The position numbers were made by a program, and so were the translations under genes. Source: VAZQ01 sp963807865 (GTDB lineage Bacteria > Pseudomonadota > Alphaproteobacteria > Rhizobiales > Xanthobacteraceae). Taken from it: a stretch of DNA of 64,000 nt. Each line of letters begins with the position of its first letter. Positions within the stretch are counted from its first letter, which is position 1. The notes under the pieces were generated by a model. It was not told the origin of the DNA. It made no database searches and saw nothing but the letters and a program-made list of their open reading frames with translations. Of this stretch, positions 18,486 to 26,819 are shown piece after piece. Where the stretch lies: the NCBI GenBank assembly GCA_963807865.1, contig CAWEDK010000017.1:124001-188000 (forward strand). The letters run 5' to 3'.

Positions 18486-19271
18486 CTACAGCGATCGCGT
18501 GGCGCCGCCATCGATGTCTACGATGGCGCCCTGCATGAATGCCGCTTTCGGAGATGCGAGAAATGCCGCCAGCCAACCGATTTCTTCCGGCCTACCGAAG
18601 CGTGTGGTGCCACGCGGCGCCAGCATGCGCGATACGGCTTCGTCGCGACTGCAGGAATGCTCACGCATCAACCGCTCTATGTTGCGGGCGAGCCGATCGG
18701 TCTCGATCAGTCCGGGATTGATAGCATTGACACGCACCCCGTCGCGAATGCCAATGTCGGCCATGACCTTGGTGAAATTCAGCAGCGCGACATTGACTGC
18801 CCCGCCAATCGCGAATTCCGCCGAACCGAAGCGCGAGCCAACACCAACGATGTTGATGACGGCGCCCTGTGTCTGGCGCAGATACGGCCAGGCTGTGCGC
18901 GTCATGCGGACGCAGCCGTGAAACTTTACCGAGAACCCACCTGACCAGTCCTCCTCCGTGAGCTTGAGGAAGTCGCCGCGCTTGGTATCCCCGGCGCAGT
19001 TCACCAGGATATCCAAGTGATTGAATGCGGCGATTGCAGCGGCGACGGCGGCCGAAGGCACGTCCGGCTCGCGCAGGTCACCCGCGTAGACGGCAGGACG
19101 GCGACTGGACATTTCCGCAAGGGCGTCGGCGGACTCCTCGAGCTTGATGCGATCTCGTGCCGTCAGGCAGAGATCGACGCCTTCACGCGCCAATTCGGTC
19201 GCAATTGCGGTACCAATTCCACCGCTCGCCCCACTTACCAATGCGACCTTTCCCTTTAGCCCCAGGTCCAT
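18486..19271 (-). CDS. SDR-family oxidoreductase
   Basis: A 261-residue short-chain dehydrogenase. The cofactor motif SGASGGIG lies near residues 14-21 and NCAGDTKRGDF near 90-100. The usual YxxxK active site is atypical: the region reads SRFGSAEFAIGGAVNVALL, with no Tyr-x3-Lys pair, so classical catalysis is doubtful. The C-terminus (RFGRPEEIGWLAAFLASPKAAFMQGAIVDIDGG) is normal. Its start faces the divergent VOC gene across the 19426 palindrome. Confidence 0.88.
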   Translation of the reverse strand: MDLGLKGKVALVSGASGGIGTAIATELAREGVDLCLTARDRIKLEESADALAEMSSRRPAVYAGDLREPDVPSAAVAAAIAAFNHLDILVNCAGDTKRGDFLKLTEEDWSGGFSVKFHGCVRMTRTAWPYLRQTQGAVINIVGVGSRFGSAEFAIGGAVNVALLNFTKVMADIGIRDGVRVNAINPGLIETDRLARNIERLMREHSCSRDEAVSRMLAPRGTTRFGRPEEIGWLAAFLASPKAAFMQGAIVDIDGGATRSL

Positions 19272-19425
19272 ACTTGTTTCACTCTTCTGCCTTCGATGCG
19301 ATTTTGGCCTCCACTCAGATCAGGAATTCGCGGGAGCAGGGCGATTTTCGTTCCGAGATTGTCCGCTCACTGTTGGCTTATGGCTTGGGGTGACGCCAAC
19401 CTTCGCAGCGCAACGGGAGACGTCT

Positions 19426-19447
19426 ATACTAAACGGTAGTTTAGTAT
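19426..19447. promoter_or_regulatory. Perfect inverted repeat, likely TetR-family operator
   Basis: Two perfect 9-bp arms, ATACTAAAC and GTTTAGTAT, are separated by 4 bp. The site is central in the 215-bp gap between the leftward SDR start (19271) and the rightward VOC start (19487), about 40 bp upstream of the latter. Length and symmetry fit a TetR-family dimer. The TetR gene at 12.4 kb is the nearest candidate partner. Confidence 0.65.
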
Positions 19448-19486
19448 TCGCTTGAATGTCAATGTCAACCAAATCGGAAGTGAAAC

Positions 19487-19852
19487 ATGCCGGTCGAGAA
19501 AGTTAAATACACATATCTAGTAGTTGACGACATGAATGCGGCTGTTGCGTTCTATCGCGACGGGCTGGGCCTGAGACTCAAGTTCCAGGACGGACAGCGT
19601 TGGTCGGAGTTCGATGCGGGTAGCGGTACGACAATCGCCTTGTCTTCCCATGATGAAAGCGGATTGGGGGTGAGGGGGCCTGTCGTGGTGTTCCAGGTGA
19701 GCGATGCCGAGGGGCTGGCTGCTTCACTTGAAGCGCGCGGGGCGAACATCTTGGCGCGACGCGATATGGGTGATCACGGGTGCCTGATCGCAATCCGCGA
19801 ACCCTCCGGAAACATCTTCCAGTTCTTCGAGAAACCAGTCTCCTCCACCTAA
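19487..19852 (+). CDS. VOC-family protein (glyoxalase/bleomycin-resistance fold)
   Basis: A 121-residue single-domain VOC protein with two beta-alpha-beta-beta-beta modules: VKYTYLVVDDMNAAVAFYRDGLGLRLKF, and a C-terminal half ending DPSGN-like (EPSGNIFQFFEKP). The family includes glyoxalase I, epimerases and resistance proteins, and this one cannot be assigned a reaction. It is transcribed away from the SDR/MmgE/LLM cluster across a shared operator-like palindrome, so it probably belongs to the same regulon. Confidence 0.85.
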   Translation: MPVEKVKYTYLVVDDMNAAVAFYRDGLGLRLKFQDGQRWSEFDAGSGTTIALSSHDESGLGVRGPVVVFQVSDAEGLAASLEARGANILARRDMGDHGCLIAIREPSGNIFQFFEKPVSST

Positions 19853-19859
19853 GTGGAGG
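19842..19859 (+). terminator. Short hairpin over the VOC stop codon
   Basis: Arms CCTCCAC and GTGGAGG pair perfectly around the TAA stop of the VOC gene with a 4-base loop. It could end transcription or protect the 3' end; there is only a weak T-run after it. Confidence 0.35.
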
Positions 19860-20024
19860 TTCGTCAGTGCCGCTGGAACGGTCGCAAACGGGAGCTGGAG
19901 TTGACCCGGTTTGTGGACACCTTTGAAGTCATTTCAGAAGTGTCCATGACGTGGTCGGCATGCGCTTGGGCACTCAGGCTTGGTTCCTGTAGGTCAATGC
20001 TGACGATTTGGAACGGGCATATTG

Positions 20025-21179
20025 CTAGACGGTCAACTCTGCCCCAAGGATGACGGTGCTCTGCGAAGACAGTACGCCGCCGTTTCCGTGGGCGAGGGCA
20101 ACCTCACAGCTTTTGACTTGCCGCGCATCGCATTCGCCCCTGATTTGTCGTACGGCCTCGATTAAGAGGAATATCCCATACATGCCAGGATGGCAGTAGG
20201 AGAGACCGCCACCATTGGTGTTGACGGGCAATGAACCACCGGGCGCAATCTTTCCGTTTTCGATAAAGCGCCCGCCCTCACCTTTGGGACAAAAACCGAG
20301 ATCCTCCAAGAACAAGATCGTATTGATCGTAAAGGCATCGTAGACTTCCACGGCGTCTATCTCGCTGGGGTTCAGTCGAGCCATCGCATAGGCATCGCGT
20401 CCCGACTGCACGGCCCCGGTCGTTACCAGATCAGGCATGCTGGAAATGCTGTTGTGCGTTACAGCGCTGCCACATCCCAGCACGGCCACGACGGGCTTTT
20501 TGAGCGTCTTAGCCCGCTCATAGGACGTCATGACGATAGCGCCTCCGCCATCGGTCACCAGGCAGCAATCGCGCACGGTCAAAGGACTGCTGACCATCCG
20601 AGCGGATAGAACCTGATCGACCGTAAGCGGTTTCTTCTCCCACGCCTTCGGATTGAGCAGAGCCCACTCGCGCGCCGCCACTGCCACTGCAGCAAGCTGC
20701 TCGCGGGTGGTGCCAAACTGGAAGATGTGCCGAGCGGCGGCGAGGGCGTATGCCGTGGTCGGCAGGAACGGCTTGAATGGAGTCTCGTAGGGATTGTGCT
20801 CACGGGGGGAGGAGTTCTTCCGGCCTACCGTGCGTTGGGTGCTGCCATAGGCGATCACGGCGACCTCGCAGAGCCCCTGCTGGATCGCGGCTTGGGCATG
20901 AGCGACATGGAACATGAACGAGGAGCCACCAACGATGGTGGAATCCAAATAAGCCGAAGGGATCTTGAGATATTCGCTCAACGCCAGTGCTGACATCCTA
21001 ACCTGACTTGTTGCGGCGAAGAGCCCATCCACGTCGCTGATCTTCAATCCTGCATCGTCGAGCGCCCGGTAGACGCCTTGGGCCATCAGATCGATGGGGG
21101 ACATGCCCTCTGCAACCGCGCCGAGATCGGATTCCGCGACGCCGACGATGGCCGCACTTCCTCTGACCAGCCCCTTCAC
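20025..21179 (-). CDS. Thiolase-like protein (SCP-x/acetyl-CoA acetyltransferase family)
   Basis: A 384-residue thiolase-fold protein. The nucleophilic cysteine of true thiolases is replaced: the region reads STIVGGSSFMFHVAHAQ. The C-terminal SYCHPGMYGIFLLIEAVRQ and CEVALAHGNGGVLSSQSTVILG are kept. Such non-classical thiolases form complexes with DUF35 proteins and, in steroid side-chain degradation (Ltp2/ChsH2), act as retro-aldolases rather than thiolases. The DUF35 gene overlaps its start by 4 bp, which supports the same type of complex here. Confidence 0.87.
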   Translation of the reverse strand: MKGLVRGSAAIVGVAESDLGAVAEGMSPIDLMAQGVYRALDDAGLKISDVDGLFAATSQVRMSALALSEYLKIPSAYLDSTIVGGSSFMFHVAHAQAAIQQGLCEVAVIAYGSTQRTVGRKNSSPREHNPYETPFKPFLPTTAYALAAARHIFQFGTTREQLAAVAVAAREWALLNPKAWEKKPLTVDQVLSARMVSSPLTVRDCCLVTDGGGAIVMTSYERAKTLKKPVVAVLGCGSAVTHNSISSMPDLVTTGAVQSGRDAYAMARLNPSEIDAVEVYDAFTINTILFLEDLGFCPKGEGGRFIENGKIAPGGSLPVNTNGGGLSYCHPGMYGIFLLIEAVRQIRGECDARQVKSCEVALAHGNGGVLSSQSTVILGAELTV

Positions 21180-21562
21180 GATTGGCCTTCGACCGGTACG
21201 AACACGGGGATCGGAGGCTCGTCGTCCGACTGTGGGATGATCCGGAGTTCTACTTCCATCCCGATCCTCACATCCGGGGAGGATATGCCTTCAACTCTAC
21301 TCATCATCCGGAAACCTTCGCGGCAGTCGATCAGAGAAACGTTGTAAGCATCGCCCGAGGCCGGATGCACGGTGGTGGTGGCGTAAACTACTCCCCGTCC
21401 CGAGCTTACGCGCCACTCCAAATCCTCGTTGCCGGTATAGGGACATGCGATTCGAGGAAAGAAAACCGGGCGATCGGCAGTGGGGCTGTACTGATAGGCA
21501 AGCTCACCATTTTCCAGGTGTCTGAGATAGTGTTGCAGCGGCGAGCTATCTGGCTTGTTCAT
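21176..21562 (-). CDS. DUF35 OB-fold protein, partner of thiolase-like protein
   Basis: I start the protein at the ATG at 21562, with AGAG 6 bp upstream, giving 128 residues; the longer frame upstream is not family-like. It has the DUF35 layout: N-terminal helix, ribbon region and OB-fold (GRGVVYATTTVHP, RIGMEVELRI). The zinc ribbon is degenerate, since only one cysteine (FFPRIACPYTG) remains of the usual four. The ATG of the thiolase-like gene overlaps its stop, so the two are made together and probably form a complex. Confidence 0.83.
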   Translation of the reverse strand: MNKPDSSPLQHYLRHLENGELAYQYSPTADRPVFFPRIACPYTGNEDLEWRVSSGRGVVYATTTVHPASGDAYNVSLIDCREGFRMMSRVEGISSPDVRIGMEVELRIIPQSDDEPPIPVFVPVEGQS

Positions 21563-21873
21563 GTTCATCTCTTTTTTCTCGAACATTCCCAGTGGTCGCC
21601 TCAAGCTGGAGGAGGCCCCGTTCCTGCGGCCTTGCGAAGGCTTTCCGTACCGGCGCGCAGCTGACGCCCTTTGACGATGCCATATGCTCCTCGCGCAGGC
21701 GAGCGGAGGACGTAAGCTCGCCAGCCCAAATTCGATCAGCGAGCCCGCGGTACACGGGGTTTCCGCGTGTCTCCCGCTCATCATCGAACGCATGAGCGCC
21801 CGACATTACCAACAGCCTCCTTACGTCGCTCCGACGCCGCCTCTGCCCAGCAAGTCGACAGAGTTTAATACTA

Positions 21874-21903
21874 TTGCGTACACAAAGATACAAGTGTAGA
21901 CAA
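21874..21903. promoter_or_regulatory. Operator-like inverted repeat upstream of tcuA-like gene
   Basis: Arms TTGCGTACAC and GTGTAGACAA match at 8 of 10 paired positions around a 10-bp centre. It lies 63 bp upstream of the dehydrogenase start, in the gap between divergent transcription units. No regulator gene is adjacent. Confidence 0.4.
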
Positions 21904-21966
21904 ATTTCATACTCATCCGTACAGGATGCAAGTGCGCACGGATTTCGAAGAGCTTGTGGAACTGAA

Positions 21967-23364
21967 ATGATCGATTCGCGCGCCGCGGTGGATGTGCTGG
22001 TCATAGGCGGTGGCAATGCTGCGCTCTGTGCTGCGATCGCGGCGCGGCGGGCGGGCGCTTCGGTGCTGGTGGTCGAGGCCGCGCCGAAGTTCTATCGAGG
22101 AGGCAATACCCGCCATACGCGCAACATGCGTTGCGCGCACGACGCCGCCACCGAGCACCTCATCGGGCCTTACACGGAAGATGAATTCTGGGACGATCTG
22201 TTGAGGGTCACGGAGGGCAATACCGACGAACAGCTCGCCCGTTACATGATTGCCCAGTCGAAGCCGATGCTCGGTTGGATTGGTGAACAGGGCGTGCGTT
22301 TCCAGCCATCGTTGGGGGGCACGCTCAGCCTGGGCCGCACCAATTCCTTCTTTCTTGGCGGCGGTCGGGCGATGCTCAACGCACTCTATCTTACCGCCGA
22401 GACGCTCGGCGTCGATGTTCTCTACAATTCGCCCGTCGTCGCACTCGATATCGAGAACGGCCGGTTCCGCTCCGCGACGTTGCGCACCCCGGAAGCTGAT
22501 CAGGTCGTTCGCGCCCGCGCGATAGTGGCCGCAGCCGGCGGCTTTGAGGCCAACATCGATTGGCTGAAAGAAGGTTGGGGCGAGATCGCGGAGAACTTCC
22601 TTATCCGCGGAACCCGCTACAATCGCGGTGACGTGCTGAAGATGTTGATGGGATCTGGGGTCGAGACGATCGGCGATCCGACACAGTGCCATGCTGTGGC
22701 GATCGACGCGCGCGCGCCAAAATTCGACGGCGGAATCATCACCCGCCTCGACTGCGTGGTGTTCGGCATCGTCGTGAATTGCCAAGCGGAGCGCTTCTAC
22801 GACGAGGGCGAGGATGTCTGGCCAAAGCGCTACGCGATCTGGGGGCGCCTGGTGGCCCAGCAGCCCGATCAGATCGCCTGGATCATCTTCGACGCCAGTT
22901 CGCTCGATATGTTCATGCCCTCGCTCTATCCGCCAATCGCGGCACAAAGCATCGGAGAGCTCGCCACGACGCTCGATTTGCCCGTCGAAGCCCTCACGAA
23001 AACGGTCGACGATTTCAACGCTGCCGTGCGGCCGGGAACATTCGACCACACGGTGCTCGATGATTGCAGGACCGAAGGTCTTACGCCGCCGAAGAGCCAT
23101 TGGGCCCGCCGGCTCGAGTCACCGCCCTTTTACGCCTACCCGGTGCGGCCCGGAATCACCTTCACGTATCTCTGCACGAGAGTGGATCGCGATGCACGCA
23201 TGCGAATGCACGGCGGAGGTCGCGCGGAGAATATGTTTGCCGCCGGTGAGATCATGGCCGGCAACGTGCTCGGCAAGGGCTACACCGCTGGAATCGGCAT
23301 GACCATCGGCAGTGTCTTCGGAAAAATCGCGGGCGAGGGAGCGGCACGCCATGCTCGCGACTGA
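21967..23364 (+). CDS. tcuA: FAD-dependent dehydrogenase, TcuA-like
   Basis: A 465-residue flavoprotein of the fumarate reductase/succinate dehydrogenase superfamily, closest in character to tricarballylate dehydrogenase TcuA. The dinucleotide-binding motif is IGGGNAALCAAIAARRAG at residues 13-30, followed by RGGNTRHTRNMR, a TcuA-like stretch. The C-terminus has GEIMAGNVLGKGYTAGIGMTIG, the usual second FAD contact. I chose the ATG at 21967, since the upstream frame passes through the operator-like repeat. It overlaps tcuB by 14 bp. TcuA oxidises tricarballylate to cis-aconitate; the substrate here may differ. Confidence 0.87.
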   Translation: MIDSRAAVDVLVIGGGNAALCAAIAARRAGASVLVVEAAPKFYRGGNTRHTRNMRCAHDAATEHLIGPYTEDEFWDDLLRVTEGNTDEQLARYMIAQSKPMLGWIGEQGVRFQPSLGGTLSLGRTNSFFLGGGRAMLNALYLTAETLGVDVLYNSPVVALDIENGRFRSATLRTPEADQVVRARAIVAAAGGFEANIDWLKEGWGEIAENFLIRGTRYNRGDVLKMLMGSGVETIGDPTQCHAVAIDARAPKFDGGIITRLDCVVFGIVVNCQAERFYDEGEDVWPKRYAIWGRLVAQQPDQIAWIIFDASSLDMFMPSLYPPIAAQSIGELATTLDLPVEALTKTVDDFNAAVRPGTFDHTVLDDCRTEGLTPPKSHWARRLESPPFYAYPVRPGITFTYLCTRVDRDARMRMHGGGRAENMFAAGEIMAGNVLGKGYTAGIGMTIGSVFGKIAGEGAARHARD

Positions 23365-24495
23365 CCACTACGAGGAAGCCGGGAGGCTGATGACGATCTG
23401 CAACTCCTGCCGCTATTGCGAAGGACTTTGCGCAGTGTTCCCTGCGATGGAGTTGAGACGGAGCTTCGCCACCGCCGAGCTCGATTACCTCGCAAATCTC
23501 TGCCACGGGTGCGGGGCTTGCTACGTTGACTGCCAGTTTTCTCCGCCCCACGAATTCGATGTCAACGTGCCGAAGACACTGGCGGAGGTTCGGCGGCGTC
23601 GTATCGATCCCATGCATGGCCGGCGTTTCTTCGCCCGATGTTCGACCGCAACGGTCTGGCAATCGCAACGGTGACGGCTGCAAGTACGGCAGCCTTCATC
23701 CTGGGCTTCGCTCTCTGGCACAACAGGGACGCGCTCTTCACGCGGGAGGGATATTTCTACCGGCTGATGCCGCACGAGACGATGGCTGGGATGTTCGGCG
23801 CGGCATTTCTCTTCGCCGTGACTGCGCTCGCCATGGGCTTTCGGAGTTTTTGGCAGGAGATTGGCGCGCGCAGCGTCTCGGCAGGATCTGGGACCACGCT
23901 CTGGCAGGCGGGCCGGGACGCCGCCACGTTGCGCTATCTGGATGGTGGCGGAGTCGGTTGCTACAATGAAGATGAGCGGCCAACCGACAATCGCCGTCTC
24001 TTTCATCATCTCACCTTCTACGGTTTCATGCTGTGTTTTGCATCGACCTCGACGGCGACGATCTACCACTATGTCGCCGGCTGGCCGGCACCCTATGGTT
24101 GGCTGTCGCTCCCAAAGTTGTTCGGTATATCCGGCGGAATCGGCCTCATCATAGGGCCGCTCGGCCTGCTGCGAGCAAAGCTCATACGGGATCGCGCGAT
24201 GATGGACCCGGCGAAGTTTGGGATGGACACGGCCTTTCTCATCATGATGTTGCTCGCGGGACTGACAGGACTGCTCTTGATGGTGCTGCGCGAGACGTCG
24301 GCCATGGGCGTGATGCTTGCCATTCATTTGGGCGTAGTCTTCTCACTCTTCTTGACGATGCCCTACGGCAAATTCGTACACGGCATCTACCGCTTCGGCG
24401 CTCTTGCCCTCTACGCCGCCGAGCGCAAGGTCGGCCGGCCCGCGTCTACCGCCGCAGTTCAATCCGGGATACGCCGTGCGGAATTGATCCCCTAG
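23351..24495 (+). pseudogene. tcuB: TcuB-like iron-sulfur/membrane electron-transfer protein, frameshifted
   Basis: TcuB reoxidises TcuA and feeds electrons to the membrane. The front half (23351-23599) has two complete CxxCxxCxxxC motifs, CNSCRYCEGLC and CHGCGACYVDC, followed by PPHEFDVNVPKTLAEVRR. The reading frame then shifts. From about 23599 the protein continues in another frame as SYRSHAWPAFLRPMFDRNG and runs through several membrane helices to 24495. One base appears to be missing in the repetitive CGGCGGCG tract at 23591-23598. Joined, the length (about 380 residues) is normal for TcuB/CobZ. Either an assembly error, a real null allele or, least likely, programmed frameshifting explains it. 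Confidence 0.85.
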
Positions 24496-24558
24496 CGTTA
24501 AGTAATGCGTCGTAGATGACGCTCTCATTCGGGGACAGCGCAAGCTGAGAGGCAGGCG

Positions 24559-25572
24559 ATGATGAGTAGCTTGAGCACCAACACCCGCGTCGTCATCGCA
24601 TCGCGGCCCGGCGGGCCGGAGGTCCTTCAGTTCGTCGAGCGCCCGCGGCCTGTCCCGGGTGAGGGTGAGATACTGGTGCGCGTGTGCGCTGCCGGAATGA
24701 ACCGCATGGACGTGCTGCAGCGACAGGGCAACTATCCGCTGCCGCCCGATGCCTCGGACGTTCTTGGCGTCGAACTTGCCGGCGTGGTCGAAAGCCTGGG
24801 CTCCGGCGCGAGTCGTTTCAAGCGCGGCGATCGGGTCATGGCGCTTGTCACCAGCGGTGCCTATGCGGACTGGGCGGTCGTTCCAGAGGCAACTGCTCTA
24901 CCCATTCCAGAAGGCATGTCCTTCGAGCAGGCGGGTGCCTTTCCGGAGACGTACTTCACCGTCTGGAGCAATGTTTTTGAACGGGCCGCACTGAAGAGGG
25001 GCGAGACGCTCTTGGTTCACGGCGGCACCTCAGGCATCGGCACGACGGCGGTCGTGCTCGGGAAGGCCATCGGTGCCCGCGTTATCGTCACCGCAGGTTC
25101 GCCGGAAAAGTGCGCGGCCTGTCTCAAACTCGGCGCAGATGGCGCGATCAATTATCGGACGCAGGACTTTGTCGCGGTCTCCAAGGAAATGACGGAGGGG
25201 CGGGGTCCCGACGTAATCCTGGATATGGTCGGCGGCGACTACATTGCCCGCGACCTCGCGGCAATCGCCTTCGGCGGCCGCATTGCCCAGATCGCCTCCC
25301 AGCGAGGTTCCAAGGCCGAGGTCGATCTCAATTTGCTGCGAAGGAAGCTGGTGACGTTGACGGGTTCGTCGCTGCGGTCGCAGCCGTTGGCGATGAAGGC
25401 GAAGCTCGCCGCCGCCGTCGAGGACAAGATTCTCCCGATTCTGAGCAGGGGGCAGGCCAAACCGCTGATCGATTCCGCCTTTCCGTTTGAAAAGGTCGCG
25501 GATGCCCATGCGCGCATGGATGGCGGCGACCACGTCGGCAAGATTGTGCTCGTCATGGAAACGGAAGCCTAG
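24559..25572 (+). CDS. NAD(P)H:quinone oxidoreductase, medium-chain dehydrogenase type
   Basis: A 337-residue zinc-free MDR protein related to quinone oxidoreductase/PIG3. The substrate domain contains VLGVELAGVVESLGSGASRFKRGDRV. The NADPH-binding motif GGTSGIGTTAVVLGKAIGARVIVTAGS starts near residue 154. The ATG at 24559 is preceded by GAGG. It follows the tcuB-like gene by 63 bp on the same strand, so probably belongs to that unit. Its stop overlaps the end of the convergent small gene by 3 bp. Confidence 0.92.
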   Translation: MMSSLSTNTRVVIASRPGGPEVLQFVERPRPVPGEGEILVRVCAAGMNRMDVLQRQGNYPLPPDASDVLGVELAGVVESLGSGASRFKRGDRVMALVTSGAYADWAVVPEATALPIPEGMSFEQAGAFPETYFTVWSNVFERAALKRGETLLVHGGTSGIGTTAVVLGKAIGARVIVTAGSPEKCAACLKLGADGAINYRTQDFVAVSKEMTEGRGPDVILDMVGGDYIARDLAAIAFGGRIAQIASQRGSKAEVDLNLLRRKLVTLTGSSLRSQPLAMKAKLAAAVEDKILPILSRGQAKPLIDSAFPFEKVADAHARMDGGDHVGKIVLVMETEA

Positions 25573-25878
25573 GCCGCTGCTCGAACGAGGCTGGAGGTGG
25601 CACTCTTGCCCCTGACTTCCGCCTCCTCGAACTCGGCGGCGATAATCGCGCGGTCGAGCGCGGCGCGCAGTTCCTTGGCTGAACTCCAGCGTCAGCTCAA
25701 TCCCGGCTCGCGCCCCGGGTTCGAGGGCTATATTGATGAAGTCGAGCGTGATGACGTCGCCCAGCGGCGCATGGCGCGCGTGGTCATAGGCAACGACCGC
25801 CTGTGAGAGCGGGAACCATTCGTCCCCGCGCTTTGCCATGCCCTCTGCCCGGGCGATTTCGACAATGGATGTGCACAT
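25569..25878 (-). pseudogene. Small conserved protein (DUF6295-like), frameshifted
   Basis: From the ATG at 25878 (AGGAAGG upstream) the reading frame gives a conserved-looking small protein: MCTSIVEIARAEG, WFPLSQAVVAYDHARHAPLGD, ITLDFINIALEPGARAGIELTLE. After that, near 25681-25684, the frame must shift by one base to continue as AKELRAALDRAIIAAEFEE and end at the TAG at 25569. An extra T (GAGTTCAGCC instead of GAGTCAGCC) explains it. I recall this layout from small proteins of unknown function encoded beside hydrolases; the family name is from memory. It starts 12 bp after the dienelactone hydrolase stop. Confidence 0.65.
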
Positions 25879-25889
25879 ATCCAGCCTTC

Positions 25890-26639
25890 CTATTTCGCCA
25901 GATGCTTGCCGAAGAAGGCGAACACCTTGCTCCAGCCGTCCATGGCGGCTTCCGGCCGGTAGAGCGGCCGGTGCCAATACCAGATGCCGTGGCCGGCGCC
26001 GTCGTAGCGGTGGAACTCGTGCGCCTTGCCTTGCTTCTTGAGCTCGGCTTCGTGCTGGTTCACCTGCTCGGGGCTCGGCGCGCGGTCGTCGTTGCCGAAG
26101 ATGCCGATCAGCGGGCAGCACAGGTCCCTCGTCATGTCGATCGGCGCGACCGGCGTCTTGGCGTTGAGTTCATCCTTGCCCATCACTACGCGGCCGCCCC
26201 AGAGGTCAGCGCAGGCGTCGACGTCCTTCTTCTGGCAGGCATAGATGAAAGCGTGCCGGCCACCCGAACAGGAGCCGAAAAGGCCGACCTTGCCGTTGTG
26301 ATTTCCCTGCGCGCGCATCCACTTCACTGCCGCCTCGGTATCGCCGACCATCTGGGCGTCGGGAATGCCGCCGTCTGCGCGCACTTTCGCGGCGACGTCG
26401 TCCGGATTGCCTTCGCCCGCACGCTCATAGAGGTTGGCGCAGATCGCCAGATATCCATGGTGCGCAAAGCGACGCGTGGTCTCAATGTAGAACTCGCTCC
26501 AGCCTGGAAGATGGTGGACAAGCACCACGCCCGGAAAGGAGCCTGAACCGGACGGCTTGGCCACATAGGCCGTAATTGGGGTTCCCTTATCGCCGTTGAG
26601 GGTCACGTTTTCGCAGGTCATGCCTCGGTAGAATGACAT
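25890..26639 (-). CDS. Dienelactone hydrolase family protein
   Basis: A 249-residue alpha/beta hydrolase. The nucleophile elbow is GSCSGG with Cys124, as in dienelactone hydrolases, rather than serine. The acid is probably Asp184 or Asp185 (FGNDDR) and the histidine His217 (YDGAGHG). GGAGGAAG precedes the ATG. Such enzymes open enol-lactones made in aromatic ring-cleavage routes, and its neighbour upstream is an extradiol-type dioxygenase, but a meta-cleavage product is not the usual substrate. It heads a short unit with the frameshifted small gene. Confidence 0.9.
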   Translation of the reverse strand: MSFYRGMTCENVTLNGDKGTPITAYVAKPSGSGSFPGVVLVHHLPGWSEFYIETTRRFAHHGYLAICANLYERAGEGNPDDVAAKVRADGGIPDAQMVGDTEAAVKWMRAQGNHNGKVGLFGSCSGGRHAFIYACQKKDVDACADLWGGRVVMGKDELNAKTPVAPIDMTRDLCCPLIGIFGNDDRAPSPEQVNQHEAELKKQGKAHEFHRYDGAGHGIWYWHRPLYRPEAAMDGWSKVFAFFGKHLAK

Positions 26640-26819
26640 TATTCTACTTCCTCCATGTTCAGCTTAAGTCATCAGTCCGGCGTCGCTGCGTACGCCTTTT
26701 GCTGTTCGGGCAGCAAGCGGTCAAGGCAGCGGGGCTCGATCCTGTGGAGCGATTATGGACGCGTGCATTGGCGATGCGGTGCGGACCAAAAGCAATGTCG
26801 CCACTGGCGCATCTCTAGG

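Noticed and set aside
21913..23100. A 395-residue antisense frame over the tcuA-like gene
   Set aside because: Composition (His/Arg/Asp-rich) is that of an antisense shadow, and the other strand encodes a clear flavoprotein.
23591..23599. Programmed -1 frameshifting in tcuB
   Set aside because: There is no typical X_XXY_YYZ slippery heptamer or clear downstream pseudoknot; sequencing error or mutation is simpler.
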